Below are positions 17,502 through 24,234 of a stretch of DNA of 64,000 bases, piece by piece. Source of the stretch: Eubacteriaceae bacterium UBA6119 (GTDB taxonomy: Bacteria > Bacillota > Clostridia > Eubacteriales > UBA1433); the NCBI GenBank assembly GCA_002423395.1, contig DIVZ01000002.1, positions 1 to 64,000 on the forward strand, in the 5' to 3' direction. A program made the position numbers and the translations under genes. Each line of letters begins with the position of its first letter. Position 1 is the stretch's first letter. The notes beneath the pieces are model-generated. The model searched no databases and was not told where the DNA came from. It worked only from the letters and a program-made list of their open reading frames with translations.

Positions 17502-17533
17502 CCAGCGTAACAAAAAGGAAAAAGCGCAAAATA
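17502..17533 (+). promoter_or_regulatory. Candidate forespore promoter of SASP 6
   Basis: CCAGCGTA (17502-17509), 17 bases, then CAAAATA (17527-17533). This is the third instance of the cluster's promoter-like motif. Confidence 0.6.
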
Positions 17534-17559
17534 TTTTTTAAATTGGGAGGTGATATAAA

Positions 17560-17736
17560 ATGGCTAAAAACAGCAGCTCAAAAAAAGCATTAGAGCCTTT
17601 GAAAAACCAAATAGCAGGAAATTTAGGTATTAATTTATCGGACGGGGCTAATCTTACTACGGCACAGACCGGTAAAGTAGGCGGACAGATGGTCAAGCAA
17701 ATAATCAATTCTTATTCTACGGGAATGAAGAGCTAA
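17560..17736 (+). CDS. Alpha/beta-type small acid-soluble spore protein 6
   Basis: A 58-residue SASP, the last of the cluster. It translates as a canonical cluster member: start MAKNSSSKKALEPLKNQ, then the region QIAGNLGINLSDG, then GKVGGQMVKQIINSY. GGGAGGTG lies eight bases before the ATG. A bidirectional terminator follows at once. It is expected to bind DNA in the spore core. Confidence 0.9.
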   Translation: MAKNSSSKKALEPLKNQIAGNLGINLSDGANLTTAQTGKVGGQMVKQIINSYSTGMKS

Positions 17737-17765
17737 AATAAGAGCGCGTAACGCGCTCTTATTTT
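17735..17765. terminator. Bidirectional terminator, SASP 6 / MerR gene
   Basis: A perfect 14-bp stem (17735-17748 with 17752-17765) with a TAA loop. A- and T-runs on the two flanks serve both convergent genes. Confidence 0.9.
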
Positions 17766-18273
17766 ATACTTTTGCGTATTTGCCTTTTATAAGTTTTTCT
17801 TTAAGCTCCACAAGCTCGTACGTTTTTTCTTTAAGCTTCATTTTAAGTCTCGCGTTTTCTACAATCAAAAGATCATTTTCTTTATTAGCAGACTGAACTT
17901 TTATCTGATTTATTTCATCTTTAATTTCCATTAGCGCTTCAGTAATCATATCAAGTTTAAATAATTCCTTTTTTATGTTTTCCAGCTCGTTTAATATAAA
18001 CTGTTCGTTTTCATTTTTATATGTATTTTTTTCATCTCTGTCTATTAAACCCAATTCCATTTTTATCCTGTTATTCGATACTCCCCTATCCTTTAAGATT
18101 TTTATTTTATTCATCATTTCAATTTCACGTTCCGTATAAAACCTTTGATTATTGTCCGTACGCGGAACTTTTAAATTAAATTCTTTTTCATAAAATCTTA
18201 AAACATAAGGCGGATAACCCGTAATATCAGCAGCTTCCGATATTGTCAGCCGTTCTTGCGAAATTTTTTGCAT
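17764..18273 (-). CDS. MerR-like HTH protein with C-terminal coiled coil
   Basis: A 169-residue protein. Residues about 8-75 form a MerR-type winged helix (LTISEAADITGYPPYVLRFYE, then RFYTEREIEMMNKIK). Residues about 90-165 are Glu/Lys-rich with heptad-like spacing, i.e. a coiled coil. There is no Cys-based effector domain. GGAGGAT precedes the ATG. Bacillus RacA, which anchors the chromosome during sporulation, has the same two-part plan. The location facing the SASP cluster makes that an attractive but unproven analogy; an ordinary MerR-type regulator is the alternative. Confidence 0.75.
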   Translation of the reverse strand: MQKISQERLTISEAADITGYPPYVLRFYEKEFNLKVPRTDNNQRFYTEREIEMMNKIKILKDRGVSNNRIKMELGLIDRDEKNTYKNENEQFILNELENIKKELFKLDMITEALMEIKDEINQIKVQSANKENDLLIVENARLKMKLKEKTYELVELKEKLIKGKYAKV

Positions 18274-18398
18274 AAAATATCCTCCAGAAGTGTTTTTTAT
18301 TATTATATAAACAGCTTGTTTATAAATTTGTCGAAAATGTAATTTTATATAATAATTTATGCAAAATGAGCATATAATGTATATCTTCCTTTATTTTA

Positions 18399-18426
18399 TT
18401 GAATTTTTTTTTATATTTGGTATACT
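18399..18426 (+). promoter_or_regulatory. Sigma-A promoter of the Asp23-nusB unit
   Basis: TTGAAT (18399-18404) and TATACT (18421-18426) with a 16-base spacer, 25 bases before the Asp23 family start codon. Confidence 0.65.
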
Positions 18427-18450
18427 TTATTTATACAAGGAGGTAGTAAA

Positions 18451-18753
18451 ATGATGCAGGGAGAAATTCAAATATCAAAAGCAGTTATAGAATCAATTTC
18501 AAGAATTACTTTGGATGAAATTGAAGGCATATACAAAACAAATAAAATAAAAACATCTGGAAGACTTTTTTCAAACATGTCGGAAGATTTATCTGACTTG
18601 GATATCGATATTTTCATTACTGTAAAAACCGGATACAAAATAAAAACAATAACTACTCTTGCTCAAAAACAGATTTTGTCAAATATAAAAAGCATGACAG
18701 GCCTGGATGCGGACAGTATAGATATATATGTGGATGATATTGTCGAAAAATAA
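18451..18753 (+). CDS. Asp23/Gls24 family envelope stress protein
   Basis: A 100-residue protein of the Asp23/Gls24 (DUF322) family. It has the typical start GEIQISKAVIESISRITLDEIEGI and a short alternating C-terminal half ending in the SIDIYVDDI strand. Such proteins are linked to cell-envelope stress and often precede nusB in Clostridia. GGAGG lies before two successive ATG codons; either could be used. NusB follows 44 bases on. Confidence 0.85.
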   Translation: MMQGEIQISKAVIESISRITLDEIEGIYKTNKIKTSGRLFSNMSEDLSDLDIDIFITVKTGYKIKTITTLAQKQILSNIKSMTGLDADSIDIYVDDIVEK

Positions 18754-18797
18754 TTTCCAGTGCATAAAACAACAAAGGAATTGCTGCGGAGGCTTGC

Positions 18798-19205
18798 ATG
18801 AAACGAAGTGAAATAAGAGAAAGAACATTTATAATACTATTCCAAAGAGATTTCAATTATGAATTTATTCAAGACATTGATTATTATCTTACTCGCGAAG
18901 GCTTAAAAGATGCTGACGCTGATTATGCTAGACAGACTATTTTAGGAACTATTGAGCATCTAGAAGAAATTGACAAACTTATAAGCAAATATCTGGTAAA
19001 CTGGAATTTTGACAGATTAAACAAAACTGACATATCGGTTCTGCGGCTTGCCATATACGAAATGATGTATTCGCAGGACGTACCCGATAAAGTGGCTATT
19101 AACGAGGCAATAGAGCTTGCAAAAAAATACAACGGCGATGTGGCCGGAGTATTCGTAAACGGGCTGCTGGACAATATATACAAAAACGAAAAGAAACATA
19201 AGTAA
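18798..19205 (+). CDS. nusB: Transcription antitermination protein NusB
   Basis: A 135-residue all-helical NusB, which joins NusE (S10) on boxA RNA in rRNA antitermination. The N-terminus (KRSEIRERTFIILFQRDF) and the C-terminal VAINEAIELAKKYNG...FVNGLLDNI signature are typical. CGGAGG lies six bases before the ATG. It is downstream of the Asp23 gene and followed by a terminator. Confidence 0.95.
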   Translation: MKRSEIRERTFIILFQRDFNYEFIQDIDYYLTREGLKDADADYARQTILGTIEHLEEIDKLISKYLVNWNFDRLNKTDISVLRLAIYEMMYSQDVPDKVAINEAIELAKKYNGDVAGVFVNGLLDNIYKNEKKHK

Positions 19206-19236
19206 AAAAGCATATACCTCGTATATGTTTTTTTAT
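19205..19236 (+). terminator. Terminator after nusB
   Basis: CATATAC/GTATATG (19211-19217 with 19221-19227), extended by A-T pairs, with a T-run after it. Confidence 0.8.
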
Positions 19237-19307
19237 TTTAAAAATACATATTAAATTTTCTTTTGTTTAAAATAATAATTAATATTATTTTGCAGGAGGA
19301 AAATATT

Positions 19308-19745
19308 ATGGACATATACAACTACCCTTCAAGACACCTTCAGGGACGACCTATGAAAAATTTCGATTTATTTTTCGATGACTATTTTAATTATCCGCAA
19401 AGTTTTCACGACGAGACGAGAATGGATTTTTCGGTCGACATAATTGAGCATGAAGACGGCTTTACCATTGAAGCGGAAATACCCGGTTTTTCTAAAAATG
19501 ACATTTCCCTTGAAGCAGACGGCGGACAAATTATTCTAACCGCCAAACGCAGTAATCAAATTAACAATAACAGTCAGACTTATCTGAAAAGAGAGCGAAA
19601 TTTCGGACAATATCAAAGAATTTTTTATTTAAACGATCTTGACGAACAGAGCGTAACGGCAAAATACAGCGACGGTCTTTTAACTATTGACGCTAAAAAA
19701 GAATCAAAGAAAAGTTTAAAAAGAAATAAAATTACAATAAGTTAA
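19308..19745 (+). CDS. Hsp20/alpha-crystallin small heat shock protein 1
   Basis: A 145-residue Hsp20 chaperone, which holds unfolding proteins. The alpha-crystallin domain spans about residues 40-130 (SVDIIEHEDGFTIEAEIPG, then RNFGQYQRIFYL). The start at 19308 follows GGAGG; the longer frame upstream has no ribosome site. No CIRCE element is seen upstream. It is 15 bases from a close paralogue, with which it shares the N-terminal pattern YPSRH-GRP-NF-FFDDY. Confidence 0.92.
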   Translation: MDIYNYPSRHLQGRPMKNFDLFFDDYFNYPQSFHDETRMDFSVDIIEHEDGFTIEAEIPGFSKNDISLEADGGQIILTAKRSNQINNNSQTYLKRERNFGQYQRIFYLNDLDEQSVTAKYSDGLLTIDAKKESKKSLKRNKITIS

Positions 19746-19760
19746 TAAGGAGAATATTAT

Positions 19761-20201
19761 ATGGATTTTAATTATCAATACCCTTCCAGACATTACAGAG
19801 GAAGACCCGAGAGAAATTTTCTTATGTTTTTTGACGATTATGTAAATAATCCGGAAAAGTATATGGACAGCAAATATTTTACATTTAATGTAGATGTACA
19901 GGAACTTAAAGACGAATATATAATAGAAGCGGAGATGCCGGGACACAGAAAAGAAGATTTATGCGTTGAAGCAGAAGGCGGACAGATTATACTCTCCGCC
20001 AGCCGAATGAGTAAAGATGATAAAAACAGCGGTCAGTATATAAAGAGCGAGCGAAATTTCGGACATTTTCAGAGAATATTTTATCTTCAGGATTTAGACG
20101 AAAACAGCGTTACGGCGGAATATAAAGATGGGCTTCTTACGGTGCATGCTAAAAAGACAACCGAGCAAAGCGGCAAAAAAAACAAAATACAAATTCAATA
20201 A
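19761..20201 (+). CDS. Hsp20/alpha-crystallin small heat shock protein 2
   Basis: A 146-residue paralogue of the preceding gene, clearly from tandem duplication. The alpha-crystallin domain covers about residues 38-130 (IIEAEMPGHRKEDL, RNFGHFQRIFYLQDL). It is expected to co-assemble with or back up its neighbour. AAGGAG lies before the ATG. A strong terminator ends the pair. Confidence 0.92.
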   Translation: MDFNYQYPSRHYRGRPERNFLMFFDDYVNNPEKYMDSKYFTFNVDVQELKDEYIIEAEMPGHRKEDLCVEAEGGQIILSASRMSKDDKNSGQYIKSERNFGHFQRIFYLQDLDENSVTAEYKDGLLTVHAKKTTEQSGKKNKIQIQ

Positions 20202-20203
20202 AT

Positions 20204-20236
20204 AAAAAATACCTCTTTATCAGAGGTATTTTTTAT
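20204..20236 (+). terminator. Terminator after the hsp20 pair
   Basis: An AT-extended stem around ACCTCT/AGAGGT (20211-20216 with 20222-20227), followed by a long T-run. Confidence 0.88.
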
Positions 20237-20315
20237 TTATTTTATATTTTTAATTGTAATATTATTGATTTATGATAGAATGTTTTTATAAATTTTGTTG
20301 ATTGAAGATATAATT

Positions 20316-20639
20316 ATGGATGATAAGCAAATTAACATGATGGAACAATACTACGCCTCCCATGAGCAAAGTACTGTATATTGCAAAGAATGCGGCTGTG
20401 CCATTGATACTTTCGCAGAAGAAATGTCTTACACAATTGATAAAAGCAATAGCAGATTAAAACCGCTTACCATAATTCTGCTTACAGCTCTTATAATATT
20501 ATCTGTTGCGCTTATTTTTTGCGCGCATATTATATCAAACTTAAAAAAGCCGTCATCAGAAAGTATGGTTTATATATACGAATCCATTAATGAGATTAAT
20601 ATCGAAGAATTTTACAGTTTTGATTATATTAACAGCTAA
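20316..20639 (+). CDS. Small membrane protein with half zinc ribbon, unknown
   Basis: A 107-residue protein I do not recognise. A single CKECG knuckle at about residues 23-27 is followed by one transmembrane segment (about 52-75) and a short acidic external tail. A full zinc ribbon would need a second Cys pair, which is missing, so it may dimerise around zinc or be decaying. Other genes in the window have the plan ribbon-membrane-external domain. The ATG at 20316 has only a weak ribosome site; a TTG 21 bases upstream is possible. Confidence 0.5.
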   Translation: MDDKQINMMEQYYASHEQSTVYCKECGCAIDTFAEEMSYTIDKSNSRLKPLTIILLTALIILSVALIFCAHIISNLKKPSSESMVYIYESINEINIEEFYSFDYINS

Positions 20640-20673
20640 AGTTTTTATAAATTTGTTAATATGAAGGTAACGC

Positions 20674-21270
20674 ATGAAAACAAAAAAAATTATTGTTTGT
20701 TTTTTAATAATTTTATGCTTAATATCGCAGGGCTGCAGTAATGAAAATACATATAAAAATAATGCGGAAATTAGAAATGAATTAACTATTAATAGTCTCC
20801 GCATGTCTGCAGGTATAAATTCGCTTAATTTTAATGAGAAAATTTCTTCATCTTTTTATACAAACTCAAAAAATCTTTACATAACAGGAACATATGAAAA
20901 TGCAGGTGAGAATTCTGCTATTAAATTTATTTTAAAATATCAAGGAAAAGAAATCCGAAGAAACATATTATCATGCAACGACTTTTCATCTGATTTTCGC
21001 ACATGTTTTGCATCCGTTACAGGATGGAAAACAGGAAACTATTGTGTGGAAATATATATTCAGAATAATAAAACTCTTATAAAAACAATGAAATTTTCAA
21101 TAAAAACGCGCTATAATTACAGCGGTCCTACGGTGTATATAACTAAAACAGGGGCAAAATACCATAGCGGCACATGCCGTTGTTTAAGCAAAAGCAAAAT
21201 ACCCATTTCATTAAAAGATGCTAAGAGAAGAGGATATGACCCTTGCGGCATATGCAAGCCGCCCAAATAA
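20674..21270 (+). CDS. Putative lipoprotein with C-terminal Cys-rich motif
   Basis: A 198-residue secreted protein. The signal peptide ends in ISQGC (Cys21), an imperfect lipobox. The middle part is a beta-rich domain with a GNYCVEIYI strand that resembles a part of the zinc-ribbon protein at 59633. The C-terminus is the short module VYITKTGAKYH-C-KSKIPISLKDAKRRGYDPCGIC, found at the ends of many secreted clostridial proteins. The His/Cys spacing suggests a metal site. Function is unknown. Confidence 0.75.
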   Translation: MKTKKIIVCFLIILCLISQGCSNENTYKNNAEIRNELTINSLRMSAGINSLNFNEKISSSFYTNSKNLYITGTYENAGENSAIKFILKYQGKEIRRNILSCNDFSSDFRTCFASVTGWKTGNYCVEIYIQNNKTLIKTMKFSIKTRYNYSGPTVYITKTGAKYHSGTCRCLSKSKIPISLKDAKRRGYDPCGICKPPK

Positions 21271-21311
21271 AAGTTTAAATTAAAAATTCATATAAGATAA
21301 ATTGTAGTATA

Positions 21312-21746
21312 TCATTTTGAGGATTGTGTTTTAAACAAATATAAAATATTATTTGAGCTTTCAGCGTAGAAATTTTCGGCAGGCACTGAAAGTAAATCGT
21401 CTTTTTCAACAAGTTTAACTATTACATCGCCTTTGCAGTCGCGAAGATCGCACTCTACAACATCGCCCGAATATACGGAAAATGTTATATCCCCTCTTTT
21501 ATTTGCAGCTTGTTCAATATTATATCCATTAACCATAATTTTAGCGTCAGAGTCCGATATATTCAACGTAACGCTGTACTGCCTGGGAAAGTAATCGCTG
21601 CTTTCATACGCCGAAATATCTTCGCGCAAATCTATGGCGGACACAGGGTTAATTACGTTTTTTGTAATAAGAACCTGAAATGATACCGTAAGCACTAAAA
21701 ATCCCAGCAGCATAGAGCCGACAATTTTTTCCGCAAGCTTGTTCAT
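21312..21746 (-). CDS. Single-pass membrane protein, unknown
   Basis: A 144-residue protein with one N-terminal transmembrane segment (about residues 10-28) and an extracytoplasmic beta-rich domain of about 110 residues. I do not recognise it. GAGGAT precedes the ATG. It follows mutS2 by 80 bases on the same strand and may be co-transcribed with it. No catalytic motif is visible. Confidence 0.7.
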   Translation of the reverse strand: MNKLAEKIVGSMLLGFLVLTVSFQVLITKNVINPVSAIDLREDISAYESSDYFPRQYSVTLNISDSDAKIMVNGYNIEQAANKRGDITFSVYSGDVVECDLRDCKGDVIVKLVEKDDLLSVPAENFYAESSNNILYLFKTQSSK

Positions 21747-21826
21747 ATATCCTCACAAGACAAAATAACTATATATATTAAGTATGCGCAAAATATATTT
21801 TTTATACAAATATACGCGTTCGTAAA

Positions 21827-24178
21827 TTAAACAAGCTCGACAACGGTAACTCCGCTTCCGCCTTCTGTGTATCCGCCCTGTCTGAAAGAGCGAACAAGAC
21901 TATTGCTCTTTAAAAACTGCTCTGTTTCTTTCTTTAAAACGCCCTCCCCTTTTCCGTGTATTATCATAACGCTTTTATAGCCGGCTATACTTGCGTCGTC
22001 TAAATATTTGTCTATTTCTTTTATAGCGTCAATGCTATCCTGACCTCGCACGTCAATTGAAGTGCCAACCTGTTTTTTCTGGCGTTTTACTGAAGTGTAC
22101 GATTTTTTGCTGTCTTTTTTTACTTTTGATAAATTATCCGATAAAAACTTCAGCCGCATTGATCCTATGGTTACTTCGTACTCTTTTTTACTTATATTTC
22201 GTGTTATGGTGCCGTATGAATTAATACTCTTTATATAGACTTCATCGCCGGGCGCAAACTTTCCATCGACTTTTCCTTCTATGTTAATTTCTTTTTGTTC
22301 TTTATCGGGTTTAAGTTCGTCTGAAAGCCGCCTTAAACCGCCTCTTATTTCTTCCGCGTCTTTTATATTTGTTTCCGCGCCCAATTTCATGTCGATAAGC
22401 TGTGATATTAATGCATTGCTTTCTTTGTTTGCTTTTGAAATTATCCTCTGAGCCTCTGCTTTTGCATCATTTATCAGGCTGGTTTTTCTATCTGATATTT
22501 GCTGCTTTTCTTCTTTTGCTTCATTGTAATACTGCTCCGCGCTTTTAAGTTTCTGTTCCGCAATTTGCGCGTATTCTTCCGTTTTTGCCTGTTTTTCTTT
22601 TATTGTATTTAGTATCTGCTCAAAACTTTCATCTTCTCTGCTTATGTAGCTTCTTGCTTTTTTAAGCACTTCCTCACTAAGTCCGAGCCTTGACGCAATT
22701 TTTATAGCGTTGGATTCTCCTGGAAGCCCTATCGTCAGCTTATATGTAGGCATTAAAGTAGTCGCGTCAAATTCAACGCTTGCGTTAATTGTACCATCTT
22801 TTATAAGAGCGTATTTTTTTAGCTCCGAATAATGCGTGCTCACAAAAGCTTTAGAACCTTTTTCAAGTATTGTGTCAATTATAGCCATGCCCAGAGCCGC
22901 TCCTTCCTGAGGGTCGGTGCCTGCGCCTATTTCGTCAATTATTATCAGTGTGTCGCTGTCCGCTTGATTTAATATGTCAATAATATTCATCATATGCGAC
23001 GAGAAAGTTGATAAAGACTGCTCTATGCTTTGCTCATCGCCGATATCTGCGAATATTTTTTTAAAAACACGTACTTTGCTGTATTCTTTAGCGGGAATTA
23101 AGATGCCGCTCTGAGTCATTACACACGCAAGCGCAAGCGTTTTAAGAGCTACGGTTTTGCCGCCTGTGTTGGGTCCCGTAATTACTATTACTCGGTAAAT
23201 ATCTTTAAATATAATATCGCTGGGAACCGCTTTAACTTTATCTAAAAGAGGGTGGCGGGCTGAATATATGCAAGTATTTCCGTCACGCGTAATTTCGGGT
23301 TTCACTGCATTTATGGACAGTGCATACTGAGCTTTTGAGAACACCACGTCAAGGCTTATAACCGCGTCGAAACTGCTAAGCAGGTCGTCTGCAATAAACG
23401 AGACGCTTTCGCTTAATGAAGCCAGAATTTTTTCTATTTCGATATTTTCTTTTAAATTAAGCTCGGTAAGTTTGTTATTAAGGCTGAAAGCTTTTTCCGG
23501 CTCAATAAAAACAGTAGCTCCCGTTGCGGAAATATCGTGTATTACGCCTTTTATAGCTTCCTTAAATTCCGCACGCACAGGCACTGTAAGACGCTGATTT
23601 TTCATTGCGGGAACAGTGTCTGAAAGATATTTTCTATTTGACGGATTGTTAAGAACCGAGTTTACGGCAGCAGTAATATCCGCCTCCGCGCTTTTAATAT
23701 CTCGCCTTATCTTCACAAGCTCCGCAGTCGCGTTGTCCGCTATGCTTTCCTTATCCAAAAATATCCTGTCAAGTTCACGAGCCAAAGATGTGTCAATATT
23801 TATATATGATACTATTGAAATTATTTTATCTATATTTAATTTTTGAAGCGCGCTTTCGGAAAAACATTTCTGCAGGTTAATGCATATTTTTAAAAACTGT
23901 TTCAGACAGTAAAACTCAGCTATGGAAAGTATGCCGCCTTTCTGCGCTTTTAAAACGCTTTTATCTATGCTTTCAAAAGGCGCTGTTGGAATGTTTCCGA
24001 TAGATGTGAGCACAGCAACCGCCTGATCTGTTTTTTCAAGTTCGTATTGTACTGTGTTATAGTCCGTAAACGGCATTATTGATAAAACGCGCTTTTTTGA
24101 TATATCCGCTTTAGCGTATTTTTCAATTTCCGTTAATATTTTTTTAAATTCAAGTACTTTAAATAGTTTTTCGTTCAT
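21827..24178 (-). CDS. mutS2: Endonuclease/ATPase MutS2
   Basis: A 783-residue MutS2. It has the MutS core and ATPase (Walker A GPNTGGKTVALKT, Walker B LIIIDEIGAGTDP, STHYSELK) and a long coiled coil at about 510-620. A C-terminal Smr nuclease domain starts near residue 710 (DVRGQDSIDAIKEIDKYL, then IIHGKGEGVLKK). It lacks the mismatch-reading FYE motif, as expected. Known roles are control of recombination and rescue of collided ribosomes. Confidence 0.95.
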   Translation of the reverse strand: MNEKLFKVLEFKKILTEIEKYAKADISKKRVLSIMPFTDYNTVQYELEKTDQAVAVLTSIGNIPTAPFESIDKSVLKAQKGGILSIAEFYCLKQFLKICINLQKCFSESALQKLNIDKIISIVSYINIDTSLARELDRIFLDKESIADNATAELVKIRRDIKSAEADITAAVNSVLNNPSNRKYLSDTVPAMKNQRLTVPVRAEFKEAIKGVIHDISATGATVFIEPEKAFSLNNKLTELNLKENIEIEKILASLSESVSFIADDLLSSFDAVISLDVVFSKAQYALSINAVKPEITRDGNTCIYSARHPLLDKVKAVPSDIIFKDIYRVIVITGPNTGGKTVALKTLALACVMTQSGILIPAKEYSKVRVFKKIFADIGDEQSIEQSLSTFSSHMMNIIDILNQADSDTLIIIDEIGAGTDPQEGAALGMAIIDTILEKGSKAFVSTHYSELKKYALIKDGTINASVEFDATTLMPTYKLTIGLPGESNAIKIASRLGLSEEVLKKARSYISREDESFEQILNTIKEKQAKTEEYAQIAEQKLKSAEQYYNEAKEEKQQISDRKTSLINDAKAEAQRIISKANKESNALISQLIDMKLGAETNIKDAEEIRGGLRRLSDELKPDKEQKEINIEGKVDGKFAPGDEVYIKSINSYGTITRNISKKEYEVTIGSMRLKFLSDNLSKVKKDSKKSYTSVKRQKKQVGTSIDVRGQDSIDAIKEIDKYLDDASIAGYKSVMIIHGKGEGVLKKETEQFLKSNSLVRSFRQGGYTEGGSGVTVVELV

Positions 24179-24234
24179 TGCTGCCTTTTTGTTATTTTCT
24201 ATCGGTTTTCCGATAATGGAATAACTGTATTGTA

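Noticed and set aside
19237..19307. CIRCE heat-shock operator before the hsp20 genes
   Set aside because: No TTAGCACTC-N9-GAGTGCTAA or near match was found.
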